Below, one piece after another: positions 55,001 to 57,620 of a DNA stretch of 64,000 nt. Made by a program: the position numbers and the translations under genes. The stretch is taken from positions 40,659 through 104,658 of the forward strand of contig MNCI01004095.1 in the NCBI GenBank assembly GCA_015680685.1. Direction: 5' to 3'. The notes beneath the pieces are model-generated. The model worked only from the letters and a program-made list of their open reading frames with translations. It ran no database searches and was not told the DNA's origin. This DNA comes from Gnetum montanum (taxonomy: Eukaryota; Streptophyta; Gnetopsida; Gnetales; Gnetaceae). Every line of letters begins with the position of its first letter. The stretch's first letter is position 1.

Positions 55001-57620
55001 ACCATCAAGAACGAGTTGGAGGATGCTCTACATGCATAGATAAAGAGGAGACACTCAAGGAAGAGTACAAGCGCAAAAGAAGAGCTGAAGAAGAGGATGA
55101 ACAACAGGCCAAGGAACTACTAGAAGAACAGCAAATGAAATGGACCCAAGATGCTGCACATGAGTCAAATGCCCATTGCTAGTTGCAAATGGCACACTAC
55201 CCTTACATCGTCATGGATGTCAACCGCAAAACTACTTGGCATGCTTTGCCCAAATTCATCTGGATCACCATGAGCAGGCTACATCCTAATAGGGCCAAAG
55301 GGAGGGGTGCTGAGAAGCACAAAAAACAGGAAGAAGAACACAAACAATTCCATGAGGCTACTACTATCATGGCTTTTGAACATCACAGGGCCATCCTAGA
55401 TGCCATCCATGCTCAAGAAAGGGCTTGCTGCCCCTGCACAAAATTGCAAAGACCTCTTTAGTGTTGGGCCTTGGAAAGGGGGTGTGTCATGGGGTGTGGG
55501 GCTCTTCGGGGGTTTCTTGCCTTTTGGAGGGCAACCTGTGCTGATTTGGCAAGTTTTGTTTAACACCTCTCTAGGGCCTCATGGTCTAGTGTCTGTTTTG
55601 TCTTTTTTTCGGTCTGGAGGGGTGTTTATAATGTGAAAACCCCAATCTCTTCTCAAAAAAAATTAATTGCCAGGTGTTCTAACCACTATGTCTTAAAGTG
55701 AAAAGAGGCTATATAGAGGAAGTTTTCCCCCATTTGAGTAATACAGGCTTTTGATCAGAAATAACTCTTTACAGCGCCATCAAAATTGAGTTTTGTTCTT
55801 GCAATCATTCTCCTCCTCCTCCTCGGAGTCTTATCCAACTACTTGGGGTTGGCTATATACTTTCTGTTATGTCATTCACTTCTGTTAAGTTCCAAATAAG
55901 CATTAATACCCAAATCTTAGAAGTCTTTCTTTATGCAAGCAAACCAAAGATGCTTTGGTGTACCTCTTTATTGGTTTCCTGCAACTTTAATAAGCAACTT
56001 CTTCTAAAAAGAGCATTCTCTAGTCTTCTTAACACATGACCAAACCATGTAAGGTGACTTTCCTTAATTTTCTCATCTATGGGAGCTACTACCAAACTTT
56101 CCATAATATGAGAGTCATTGATTCCATTTTTCCTAATCACAAGCAACATCCACCTTAGCATAGACATCTACCCCATGTACGTGTTGCCTCTGATGTTAAA
56201 GGTTAGTGGTCATCTATATCCAACCAATTCTAGATAGCACAAGAGCCACACAAGTGAAGTTGCATGCATTGATGGGCAAGTCTTCCACATTATGCTAGTC
56301 CAGAAACAGTACCATTCATTCTGCTTTCTTTTTTGAATTTTAAAGTAAATAGAAATGTGTAACCCACATACCTTCTGTTGGTCAAAGCTAGTGATGAACT
56401 ACTGGATGACTTGAATGACCTAGAATGGTGATTTACTGACCTAGATATTTAAAATTTTGAAATGAAATTTATCTTGGAACCTTGTCAGAATTACAAGGAT
56501 TTTTTTTAGAAAGGTTGCTTTTAGTACTTTTTGGAAAAAAAATCAGCTGAAAAAATTGTGAAGTAATGAAGACTTTTTCCCATCAAAAAAGCTGGATATT
56601 TTCTGTGAATTCAGATATTTTTCACAGACTCTTTAATCACTGATTTTATCTAACAATAAATGTTTTGACAAACCTGACTCGCTGCTTATAAATTTTTGAC
56701 TCTGATGCTTCAAGAATATATAGAAATGGACCAACAAGTGCACAATAGCGATGTTGCCACACAGCTTCTCTGTTCCCAACACCCTGAACAAGAAATAAGT
56801 CAACCAAGTGACTAGTGTATTCCCAAAATCAACCGCTTTATTTATTTTTAAAAACAAAATCATGCATGTATAGTTGTATATAAATGGGTATTAAACCATA
56901 CCTTCCATGATAACACACGTAACCAACCACAAAAATCAGCAAAATCCCAAGGGCGAACTGACACAGAAGATTCATTTTGAAACAATCTGACAGTTTTCAT
57001 GATTCGGTGATAACGAGCGGGAGAAAAATGAAAACCTAGTGATGGTAGTCTAGCAGCAATTCTAGTTTCAGGATACCCAGGATGAGGAATGCGAATCTGC
57101 AAAAATTCAATATCACAGAGACCAATCTTTTGGTTGCAGAGCACAAAAGCAAATACGTAGGAAGCAGCAGCTAATATAAGAGATTAAAGTACCTGTTGAA
57201 GGTTAATTAAAATGCCGCATTTGTCAAGGACAGGAAGCACCAAGCCTCTTTTCGGTTGTGGAAGCTGTGTCTTATCTATATCATGTCCAAATGGCCACTC
57301 GTACTGTCCATCAACTAAGAAAGCAGATACTTCATTCAAGCTCAATTTAAATTGAATATACAAATCTCTCTCCTGTGGATCTTCCCATTCTCTTATTTCC
57401 TGTATACATTGAAAGTTACTTCTAGTTAAAATACACAAAAATGATTTATCACAAAAAACATAGCTTCAGGTCACTTGAAATAAAATATTGAAATTTAACC
57501 TCTGTGTCTAATTTGAAATGACCCAAATCAAGCAGCAGTTTGGTCTCACTGATGCCATCTGGAAAAAAACCAGTGGGTATTGTCACCTTAGGTGCAGCAA
57601 TATCCAAATTCAAAGAGAAT
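3841..57620 (-). CDS. VPS13-like lipid-transfer protein gene, internal part (29 exons)
   Basis: VPS13 proteins are very large rod-like proteins that carry lipids along a hydrophobic groove at membrane contact sites. Here 29 minus-strand exons join in phase without a stop and give about 2,070 residues, roughly half of the usual plant length of about 4,000. Recognisable parts in order are: extended-chorein segments (exons 1-3), a PH-like domain (exons 4-6), more extended-chorein repeats (exons 7-20) and four Vps62-type motifs such as APPGFAVLGD and APPGYVALGC (exons 21-24), then a less clear C-terminal portion. The N-terminal chorein start and the C-terminal end are not in the window: the upstream intron exceeds 6.3 kb and the downstream one exceeds 3.8 kb. 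Introns of 13.5, 13.3, 7.6 and 4.9 kb are packed with retroelements. The family call is strong from motif order. Which plant VPS13 paralogue it is cannot be said. Several exon borders were fixed by phase, so single-exon errors are possible. Confidence 0.9.
4129..4386 (-). CDS. VPS13 exon 28 of window
   Basis: 86 codons. Encodes SSYIIPQNKLGCDLFLRIIE and LPPGDVITVRVPAPASILDP, then LVTIVIGDAE. Phase 0 at both ends, acceptor ctaatag, donor gtgaggt. It lies 13.5 kb from exon 27 but continues it in frame. Confidence 0.85.
4821..4858. repeat. (CA)n(CT)n compound microsatellite
   Basis: An uninterrupted CA run passes directly into a CT run in the intron after VPS13 exon 28. Confidence 0.95.
4955..7690 (-). 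mobile_element. LINE 3' half: RT palm, zinc-binding region, second domain, J-like module
   Basis: Reading on the minus strand from 7,671: LIEHYIDDTMLLSRA is an RT catalytic box (Y-I-D-D in place of YADD). It is followed by a zf-RVT-like region (6,934-6,668), then a C-terminal region with HGLHDAEMFF (6,270-6,220) and HHVNLPKFFLEVLHNQCRGR (6,100-6,030). It ends with a J-domain-like module (5,525-5,270) and a 3' tail ending in a T run at 4,955-4,970 on the plus strand. Frameshifts and stops are many, so it is inactive. It lies in the VPS13 intron between exons 27 and 28, in the same orientation as the gene. Confidence 0.85.
5270..5525 (-). pseudogene. J-domain-like module of LINE ORF2, copy J1 (HPD kept)
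   Basis: On the minus strand the frame starting near 5,523 reads RKGRCPYFVLDI, then W..LHQHI, then SLHPDGH with the HPD triad at 5,420-5,412, and after a frame-true stop FVDSEYHREVLNDIHNQE. Spacing of Y..L.I, the W..L..HI helix, HPD and a third helix with A.A.FVD...HR..L agrees with a J domain. Two in-frame stops (one TGA, one TAG) interrupt it. Confidence 0.65.
8285..10540 (-). mobile_element. LINE 3' half, second family: RT and zinc-binding region
   Basis: Minus-strand RT starts near 10,520. Motifs include LNIIKAYVNWKALREVML (10,330-10,270), QGDPLFPYLFILMMDLL (10,130-10,080) and a catalytic box mutated to CSDD (10,020). Then comes the thumb segment WSNRFLSRHGKVMLASMVLL (9,730-9,650) and a zinc-binding region DICPLCCNDAETLLHLFLTC (9,170-9,110). 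The C-terminal extension has LTNRGLQDVVVF (8,665-8,630). A 3' tail ends at the T-rich segment at 8,295. No J-like module is seen here, so this appears to be a related family or a deleted copy. Confidence 0.85.
10590..10885 (+). mobile_element. LINE RT N-terminal fragment
   Basis: Plus-strand reading of 10,663-10,908 contains LIEAISSMKVGNTLGPDGWL, the KSPGPDG-type motif before the L1 RT domain, preceded by LAEEIQSFWNAI in another frame. It lies back to back with the minus-strand LINE ending at 10,540. Confidence 0.7.
10900..11990. other. Unclassified repeat-like intronic DNA
   Basis: No gene is recognised. A short plus-strand stretch near 11,250-11,320 reads as a basic/glutamine-rich helix (RLMELEEQRRQKAKRQ), similar to the coiled coil of the LINE family here. 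Too decayed to assign. Confidence 0.4.
12000..13900 (-). mobile_element. LINE 5' part: ORF1 (DUF4283-like) and endonuclease start
   Basis: From 13,872 on the minus strand an ORF1 reading contains LLLFIFQTKEDYDMVLQGGL and then VWVCISRIPWEMWNLDFLRR, the two blocks of the DUF4283-type gag-like domain of plant L1 elements. After a poly-C/N interruption (13,030-13,068), a second frame starts at 12,541 with MKLLSWNCRGWGMPYKRNTL and DIVCL.EIKLQ, the APE-type endonuclease start of ORF2. It carries GLWLTNFYGAQ near 12,250 and then degrades by about 12,000. This is the only place in the window where ORF1 and the ORF2 start occur together. Confidence 0.85.
13030..13068. repeat. 38-base poly-C run followed by one N
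   Basis: C runs from 13,030 to 13,067 and is followed by a single N at 13,068. It interrupts LINE ORF1, and such a run beside an N suggests a sequencing or assembly artefact rather than true sequence. Confidence 0.9.
14040..17470 (+). mobile_element. Copia-type LTR retrotransposon internal region, broken
   Basis: Gag begins near 14,073 and includes HQFRHLKMKEDETIKEYFFR, typical of Copia gag (UBN2 region). A CCHC knuckle (CYYCHGYGHVASEC) lies at 14,840-14,885. After an interruption at about 15,190-16,330 the element resumes. The protease region WYLDSRYSRHMTNDRSRF at 16,981-17,035 carries DSR where DSG is required, so it is inactive. A gag-pre-integrase motif LLWHKRLGHLNFESL (17,357-17,400) is the last recognised part. 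Integrase, RT and RNase H are absent. Confidence 0.88.
15190..16330 (+). repeat. Probable LTR-like insertion in Copia gag
   Basis: Non-coding sequence that separates the Copia knuckle from the protease. It contains a TATA box in ctataaatagaggcc (15,305-15,319) followed by a leader-like CT-rich stretch, as in LTR promoters. No terminal repeats or duplicated target were confirmed, so borders are rough. Confidence 0.4.
17898..18060 (-). CDS. VPS13 exon 27 of window
   Basis: Encodes FTNKFNMNLSVSNINLLLEA followed by ASSWNRLNNV, continuing the previous repeat. The first base completes the exon 26 codon. A 13.5 kb intron follows. Confidence 0.88.
18197..18360 (-). CDS. VPS13 exon 26 of window
   Basis: Encodes MVPLLKFDLNSVTFSSYGVL and SYNERCKSWEPLIEPVDGCI, the conserved N.....WEP.IEP. 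motif of this protein family. Ends two bases into a Gly codon. Confidence 0.9.
18501..18656 (-). CDS. VPS13 exon 25 of window
   Basis: 52 codons, starting VGTFFVWEESKKPPSRFAVS and ending LSATLFDDFGGS. Phase 0 at both ends. Confidence 0.88.
18763..19087 (-). CDS. VPS13 exon 24 of window (Vps62 motif 4)
   Basis: Encodes LSFWFPQAPPGYVALGCIAS and SIWTIDHK. The first base completes the Gly codon begun in exon 23. Ends in phase 0. Confidence 0.92.
19190..19561 (-). CDS. VPS13 exon 23 of window (Vps62 motif 3)
   Basis: Encodes SEIYQSYWRPYDLRQVVFTW and ISIWRPICPPGCVFVGDIAL, a diverged third repeat of the Vps62-type motif. Codons split with exons 22 and 24 are consistent. Confidence 0.9.
19679..20041 (-). 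CDS. VPS13 exon 22 of window (Vps62 motif 2)
   Basis: Encodes DERPSKGVIALNTSYAKVKR, then CTVWMPIAPDGYIALGCIVS. The acceptor gaatttag was chosen because it keeps frame. The next AG upstream introduces a stop. Confidence 0.9.
20124..20208 (-). CDS. VPS13 exon 21 of window (Vps62 motif 1)
   Basis: Short exon encoding FAFWRPQAPPGFAVLGDCIT, a textbook Vps62/DUF946-type motif found C-terminal to the lipid-transfer region. Splits codons with both neighbours in correct phase. Confidence 0.92.
20344..20636 (-). CDS. VPS13 exon 20 of window
   Basis: Encodes EVTASFLGLRVEASSGVRVI, EPFDTVIKYN and, near the end, TMECYQFDKIWTDN. It matches the VPS13 pattern ...GL..E...VR..EPFD. The codon split with exon 19 gives an intact IFSRLQ junction. 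Confidence 0.9.
22133..22450. repeat. Tandem duplication of about 155-160 bp
   Basis: Two adjacent units share tcaagaytgttgttgtaagc, the stretch around taatgattcaraaacac and ggcaaaggattgccaa. The second unit has a short insertion (ctctcatgcctgaaagag). Confidence 0.9.
22639..22698. repeat. Short tandem duplication, about 32 bp
   Basis: The unit tctcgaaaacctaggatgtt plus aatttat occurs twice in direct succession. Confidence 0.9.
24080..24290 (+). pseudogene. J-domain-like module of LINE ORF2, copy J2 (HLD)
   Basis: The plus-strand frame through 24,126 reads ELWHHIRLASMKLHLDGVGL, with HLD at 24,126-24,134. It continues as FARKVKKFKLF, a stop, then EGVAFVDSKEHHAQLDALH. The codon CTT would be CCT in the HPD form, a single C-to-T change. 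Confidence 0.6.
24765..25387. repeat. Perfect fold-back of a LINE 3' end around an N
   Basis: The segment at about 24,810-25,076 is repeated as its reverse complement at about 25,123-25,386, with no mismatch that I could find over about 265 bp. A single N stands at 25,077 and another at 25,387. The arms are the 3' end of a LINE (gaatgttcgggattgtatta on the left arm side is its tail). The 45-base centre includes gactcgcccctaagggcccc, also found near 35,878 downstream of a J module. Open frames across both arms are artefacts of the palindrome. Confidence 0.9.
25470..27965 (-). mobile_element. LINE, internally deleted: endonuclease, zinc-binding region, J-like module
   Basis: The minus-strand 5' part near 27,930-27,780 carries FLTDIDIWITNFYGAQHWEE, an endonuclease motif. 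The reading then jumps to KIKMFIWLI (27,490-27,455) of the zinc-binding region, so most of RT is deleted. Next come EGTHLWKEVWVTMGTMPTFE (27,236-27,177), which matches the second conserved domain, a coiled-coil region (26,350-26,100), a J-like module (26,035-25,800) and a 3' tail ending in the T run at 25,474-25,481. Confidence 0.8.
25800..26035 (-). pseudogene. J-domain-like module of LINE ORF2, copy J3 (HLD)
   Basis: One minus-strand frame reads GRCPYIVLDIGRDVPWSSLR, then RHIRC and, after two stops, LHLDKG with HLD at 25,933-25,925. The remainder is frameshifted. The CTG codon would be CCG in HPD, a CpG-type C-to-T change. Confidence 0.55.
28239..28339 (-). CDS. VPS13 exon 19 of window
   Basis: Encodes AIGPELTFYTSNSAQTLNKP and LLHAEVDIFS. 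Ends two bases into an Arg codon that is completed 7.6 kb away by the exon at 20,636. Confidence 0.9.
28680..28765 (+). mobile_element. RTE-type 3' end fragment
   Basis: Contains ttgtcccaacaaaatgggat, the tail hallmark also seen at 42,150-42,190 and, on the other strand, near 55,830-55,860. Confidence 0.5.
28800..29660. other. Intron between VPS13 exons 18 and 19, no gene recognised
   Basis: AT-rich. An open frame of 133 codons at 28,815-29,216 on the plus strand resembles nothing I know and is not counted. Confidence 0.5.
29666..29860 (-). CDS. VPS13 exon 18 of window
   Basis: 65 codons. The acceptor was chosen at gcatcaag so that NGEFLDSCIFLGSNSSYSVH is included. A nearer AG at 29,827 would put the exon out of phase. 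Ends VTVILELQ. Confidence 0.88.
29951..30607 (-). CDS. VPS13 exon 17 of window (longest)
   Basis: 219 codons, the longest exon here. Encodes GAWFLYKACSNGDGLVMSTL, then a VPS13 motif IQRPQLLVALDFLLAVAEFF. Phase 0 at both ends. A 16-bp target-site duplication flanks a LINE tail just upstream in the adjoining intron (30,709-31,031). Confidence 0.93.
30709..31031 (+). mobile_element. 5'-truncated LINE tail with 16-bp target-site duplication
   Basis: The 16-mer aacatccacatggaca occurs at 30,709-30,724 and again at 31,016-31,031. Between them is about 290 bp of LINE 3' sequence ending cccgaatttctcc plus an A run. It is a clear target-primed insertion in a VPS13 intron, antisense to the gene. Confidence 0.9.
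31201..31488 (-). CDS. VPS13 exon 16 of window
   Basis: 96 codons. Encodes NKLKAGISDKEYQVITECAS and, at its end, EVNIVELGLHTGSSRDAPLA followed by TMQ. Phase 0. Confidence 0.92.
32016..32159 (-). CDS. VPS13 exon 15 of window
   Basis: 48 codons. Encodes VHDVNLIVGVNGELGERIIE and NVRRSLRDLWHQIPNIEACV. Phase 0 at both ends. Confidence 0.92.
32690..33125 (-). mobile_element. 5'-truncated LINE 3' end with J-like module
   Basis: The tail at 32,708-32,760 (ttttttgagagaatgttcgg on the plus strand) is shared with the fold-back and with 36,170-36,216. Upstream on the minus strand is the J-like module. No flanking duplication was found. It lies in the intron between VPS13 exons 14 and 15. Confidence 0.8.
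32930..33125 (-). pseudogene. J-domain-like module of LINE ORF2, copy J4 (HLD)
   Basis: The minus-strand open frame starting at 33,124 reads LIRWAFARFHLDGGTSVEER, then ESAMHTIQQAANFVDSELHS and NTLDILHALE. HLD is at 33,085-33,077. Helix I is lost by 5' truncation. Helix III is intact and nearly identical to copies J5 and J9. CTA would be CCA in HPD. Confidence 0.65.
34053..34161 (-). CDS. VPS13 exon 14 of window
   Basis: Found by phase and family expectation. It encodes FLELDVFHVALENHFEWIGG, then VKDEARAVRLENMSLV, and it fills the exact gap between exons 13 and 15. Acceptor gatgcag, donor gtattga. Confidence 0.85.
34311..34495 (-). CDS. VPS13 exon 13 of window
   Basis: Encodes VLAYFMGLSPKDSNYSIKVI and KLNLSLRKPILIMPRST. 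Ends two bases into a codon, completed by the first base of the exon at 34,161. Confidence 0.92.
34584..34697 (-). CDS. VPS13 exon 12 of window
   Basis: 38 codons. Encodes LDFTSFNPEDEDYQGFEYSL and SEVRIVYLNRFVQE, one of the most conserved stretches of plant VPS13. Phase 0. Confidence 0.93.
35610..35885 (+). pseudogene. J-domain-like module of LINE ORF2, copy J5 (HPD kept)
   Basis: The plus-strand frame reads REGRCPYLILGISCECSWGE, then LRRHIQRTSARYHPDAGDSP with HPD at 35,716-35,724, then ESAMQGIQ, one TAG stop (from CAG), AANFMDTEEHRNTLDLLHEL and CAYRHWPTRP before a terminal stop. One in-frame stop is the only defect. This is the best evidence, with J9, for the shape of the domain. Confidence 0.75.
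35950..36163 (+). mobile_element. Copia gag N-terminal fragment inside LINE 3' UTR
   Basis: Reads VLNAKIEVEKFNGKNTFRLW and then IKVKDFLIQQGLHIVGES, the N-terminal signature of Copia gag. It ends abruptly at the N at 36,164, after which the LINE tail resumes. It may be a nested insertion or an assembly join. Confidence 0.75.
36225..36660 (+). mobile_element. RTE-type reverse transcriptase fragment
   Basis: The plus strand encodes LSPYLFTITIDDLTKEIF, then FFVDDIVLVDKFKEALAMKI (FVDD catalytic box, 36,320 on) and LRISRSKIEYKECIFIG. These match plant RTE-clade RT. Further motifs near 36,560-36,640 follow in another frame. It was split by the LINE insertion at 35,553. Confidence 0.85.
36690..36960 (+). 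pseudogene. LINE ORF2 coiled coil and start of J-like module, copy J6
   Basis: The plus strand reads QQIEWAHAQNAQMWLQRGRY directly followed by PYLLQNINRDCLWFAL (to about 36,957). This is the same coiled coil to RGR.PY..L junction as in J5 and J9. The copy stops before the HPD position. No tail or target duplication is visible. Confidence 0.55.
37954..38489 (+). mobile_element. 5'-truncated LINE with J-like module, 15-bp target-site duplication
   Basis: The 15-mer aagtagagagccaac occurs at 37,954-37,968 and, after a short A run, at about 38,474-38,488. The 505-bp insert consists of the J-like module and a G/T-rich 3' UTR ending atatgatgcctaaccttttc. It is a clean target-primed insertion in the intron between VPS13 exons 11 and 12. 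Confidence 0.92.
37990..38215 (+). pseudogene. J-domain-like module of LINE ORF2, copy J7 (HPDK)
   Basis: The plus-strand frame reads GRCPYKLMGINRNFS, a stop in place of Trp, ASLR, stops at two Arg positions, then TTLAKFHPDKATTEEAQVAS and EAKYKNFQEATAFDTMESVQ. HPD is at 38,084-38,092. The HPDK and KYKNFQEA blocks are close to ordinary DnaJ sequence, closer than any other copy. All stops fit G-to-A or C-to-T changes. Confidence 0.75.
38490..39600. other. Intron segment without recognised gene
   Basis: Nothing recognised apart from moderately AT-rich unique-looking DNA. Short frames on both strands do not resemble known proteins. Confidence 0.5.
39608..39739 (-). CDS. VPS13 exon 11 of window
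   Basis: 44 codons. Encodes MAILGNLKICDCSLDEMHPY and ends GSSFVQ, followed by a 4.9 kb intron that holds two LINE insertions and an RTE fragment. Confidence 0.9.
39833..40174 (-). CDS. VPS13 exon 10 of window
   Basis: 114 codons. Encodes NRPTILEIMNFMNAITFEDL, an acidic linker, then KARVIFSLVLNMTRAQLVLN, both characteristic of the repeated extended-chorein unit. Phase 0. Confidence 0.9.
40278..40793 (-). CDS. VPS13 exon 9 of window
   Basis: 172 codons. It opens with VEFAIMESDVLIGALLESLE and continues into an acidic, serine-rich variable insert (roughly residues 50-130 of the exon) typical of loops in VPS13. Ends MNVDKE in phase 0. Confidence 0.9.
40897..40971 (-). CDS. VPS13 exon 8 of window
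   Basis: 25 codons encoding NVLLVKEHQFLEFRALGMK, matching the LL..E..L%EFRA.G pattern of plant VPS13. Phase 0 at both ends. Confidence 0.87.
41106..41264 (-). CDS. VPS13 exon 7 of window
   Basis: 53 codons, serine-rich linker followed by FLTGMLDELKVIFSSNFQ, which resumes the extended-chorein repeat pattern. Phase 0 at both ends. Confidence 0.82.
41738..41830. repeat. Short direct duplication, period about 57 bp
   Basis: The 33-base unit beginning caaatattatgaaggaaaat occurs twice, separated by a 24-base spacer. Confidence 0.85.
41900..43020. other. VPS13 intron 6-7 sequence, RTE tail at 42,140-42,200
   Basis: Mostly AT-rich with no gene. At 42,140-42,200 the plus strand reads tagacttgtcccaacaaaat followed by gtggttggctac, the tail of an RTE-type element. 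Confidence 0.5.
43058..43156 (-). CDS. VPS13 exon 6 of window (PH-like domain end)
   Basis: 33 codons. Encodes ALILQFEDDYSRKTWQKRLQ followed by AAIYKAS, which fits the last strand and C-terminal helix with its tryptophan of a PH domain. Phase 0 at both ends. Confidence 0.9.
43312..43408 (-). CDS. VPS13 exon 5 of window (PH-like domain middle)
   Basis: Encodes LTGKQVFSVPEENVGNVENV, continuing the PH-like domain. It starts with the one base needed to complete the exon 4 codon. Acceptor catctacag, donor gtatctt. Confidence 0.88.
44220..44775 (+). mobile_element. LINE endonuclease fragment
   Basis: Plus-strand frames read GGLAILSQDKLEII, DLWITNVYGPQRFEDWIT, MWIIERDFNQCLHDWEKKRN and PCSFTWSNKQTSADRVFNRI followed by DRV. 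These are ordered blocks of the APE-type endonuclease of plant L1 elements (the G.L..DFN and F.W.N.......RIDR motifs). Frameshifted, no RT follows. Confidence 0.85.
44936..45097 (+). repeat. Dispersed repeat, copy 1 of 2
   Basis: About 160 bp, AT-rich, sharing cattcttaagattccaratc and ttaagaagataaaaaattga with 58,990-59,200 in the same orientation. It is cut off at 45,098 by the T run of a LINE tail. Confidence 0.85.
45098..45430 (-). mobile_element. LINE-like 3' tail
   Basis: A T run followed by ctgagctgtattaatcc on the plus strand has the layout of the 3' ends of the other LINEs here. The upstream part (minus) is GC-richer and non-coding. Family membership is inferred from layout only. Confidence 0.5.
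45880..46100. repeat. Degenerate tandem array, period about 30 bp
   Basis: Repeated variants of ccatgccrcsaatcatc and tccc. The open frames of up to 197 codons here (45,487-46,080) are products of this low-complexity repeat and not genes. Confidence 0.6.
46200..46400. repeat. Minisatellite with 48-bp unit
   Basis: Three to four units of a 48-bp repeat with the core atgggc...gtaggcccaatggaggg. Because 48 is a multiple of three, the frame at 46,260 on the plus strand reads a 16-residue repeat of the form MEG..DP.MG..GP. No sign that it is a gene. Confidence 0.8.
46500..47320. other. No gene recognised
   Basis: AT-rich DNA with a few short direct repeats (ttagataatrtagtta, 47,140-47,220; gtatcagtygatta, 47,240-47,290). 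No coding similarity seen. Confidence 0.5.
47450..48500 (+). pseudogene. CCR4-like deadenylase processed pseudogene
   Basis: CCR4-family proteins are EEP-fold nucleases that shorten mRNA poly-A tails. The plus strand reads, without introns, MKVATYNVLARSLASEKQHL, WHEYRYPCILAKLEDLDVNV, LCLQEVLS, then in shifted frames WNLENMIFEIPKLQVRDKKE, VNTHLIAKSTSSNVRLCQGA, FVLCGDFNAKVGSSVYQFLK (catalytic GDFN), HAIPLANAYSTYFESS, EPLFTNYSAMI, ETLDYI and finally SNHIPLMAEL. Several frameshifts and stops break it. The catalytic SDH-type His block is changed to SNH. Lack of introns implies a retrocopy. It lies inside the 13.3 kb VPS13 intron, antisense to the gene. Confidence 0.88.
48466..48565. repeat. Tandem duplication of about 48 bp at pseudogene end
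   Basis: The unit ccaatcacataccacttatg plus about 28 bases occurs twice in direct succession, duplicating the end of the CCR4-like reading frame. Confidence 0.9.
49027..50204 (+). repeat. Ty3/Gypsy-like LTR (3' or solo)
   Basis: Starts tgtgacatcccc and ends gggtgttaca, the inverted TG...CA-type ends of many plant Gypsy LTRs. The sequence just before it (ttcgaggatgaacgaaacct, aaggtggtggat) is the kind that precedes a 3' LTR, including a purine-rich tract. About 600 bp of its 3' part match 62,770-63,393. No Gypsy coding region is recognised upstream. Confidence 0.7.
50210..51030 (+). mobile_element. LINE-like 3' end without J module
   Basis: Plus-strand frames show a Q/E/R-rich helical stretch (50,300-50,500), then LQCAKELKTMDEEHIFIEDE and MMPDTLHMEW (50,638-50,740). 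A T/G-rich 3' UTR ends in an A run at 51,027. The layout matches a LINE 3' end but the C-terminal part differs from the J-bearing family. Confidence 0.5.
51309..51530. repeat. Tandem repeat, period about 90 bp, 2.4 copies
   Basis: Units starting at about 51,309, 51,400 and 51,489 share rtccattytaacaatyggac and actaccatcattata. The third is partial. Confidence 0.9.
53780..54880 (-). mobile_element. LTR-like element nested in the LINE (copy B)
   Basis: The reverse complement begins tgtaacgaaccacttctcc near 54,880 and matches copy A at 21,497. Compared with copy A it keeps about 650 bp (54,000-54,650) that A lacks. It contains a 48-bp tandem repeat at 53,826-53,960. No coding region is recognised. 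Confidence 0.65.
53826..53965. repeat. Three tandem copies of a 48-bp unit
   Basis: Each unit carries ggtttcttgtaactaact and ttggggactrt. They differ by few bases, suggesting recent expansion within the LTR-like element. Confidence 0.92.
55183..55461 (+). pseudogene. J-domain-like module of LINE ORF2, copy J8 (HPN), open frame
   Basis: An open frame of 92 codons reads HYPYIVMDVNRKTTWHALPK, then FIWITMSRLHPNRAKGRGAE, KHKKQEEEHKQFHEATTIMA and FEHHRAILDAIHAQERACC. HPN is at 55,282-55,290. AAT would be GAT in HPD, one G-to-A change. The whole J-like region, from helix I to helix III, is free of stops, with a long charged loop after the triad. The preceding coiled coil (55,045-55,180) is in the same frame apart from one TAG. 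Confidence 0.72.
55800..56180 (-). mobile_element. RTE-type C-terminal fragment and tail
   Basis: The minus-strand frame 56,167-55,931 reads MSMLRWMLLVIRKNGINDSH, then KESHLTWFGHVLRRLENALF, the RML.W..G and LRWFGHV.RR motifs at the C-terminus of plant RTE elements. The tail with aagtagttggataagac (minus) follows down to 55,800. Confidence 0.88.
56674..56783 (-). CDS. VPS13 exon 4 of window (PH-like domain start)
   Basis: Encodes WQHRYCALVGPFLYIFEASE, the first strands of a PH-like fold (W..RY..L..P.L%..). It ends two bases into a codon that is completed by the exon at 43,408 after a 13.3 kb intron, giving an uninterrupted PH reading across the gap. Confidence 0.9.
56902..57096 (-). CDS. VPS13 exon 3 of window
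   Basis: 65 codons in phase 0. Encodes PHPGYPETRIAARLPSLGFH and SPARYHRIMKTVRLF, a typical VPS13 stretch just before the PH domain of plant family members. Confidence 0.9.
57193..57399 (-). CDS. VPS13 exon 2 of window
   Basis: 69 codons, phase 0 at both ends. Encodes EIREWEDPQERDLYIQFKLS and, further on, the segment VLPVLDKCGILINLQQ. Acceptor tatacag, donor gtacttt. Confidence 0.88.
57500..57620 (-). CDS. VPS13 exon 1 of window (extended chorein)
   Basis: Encodes AAPKVTIPTGFFPDGI, close to the conserved plant VPS13 segment before a beta-rich repeat. The acceptor reads tctgcag, the donor follows GACACAGAG. It begins with one base of a split codon, so an upstream exon lies beyond the window edge. 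It ends in phase 0. Confidence 0.85.

Larger units (their letters stand above)
51848..55660 (+). mobile_element. LINE: RT palm to 3' end, with nested LTR-like insertion
   Basis: The plus-strand RT has CLVEHYADDTILFSWAIVSQ (catalytic YADD intact, 52,002-52,061). Then come the thumb segment HWPTRFLTQVGKTLLATLML (52,292-52,360) and a zinc-binding region KIKAFIWLANHST and MCPLCMVANKTITHFIYCC (52,813-52,970). The second domain has EYTTFHGEWIALSKAAIEEC and LPNGCGLQDLEAFF (53,296-53,450). A linker region runs to about 53,780 and is followed by a foreign insert to 54,880. After that come a coiled coil (54,895-55,170), the J-like module (55,183-55,430) and a 3' UTR ending in an A run at 55,655-55,662. 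Frames are broken between modules. Confidence 0.88.
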
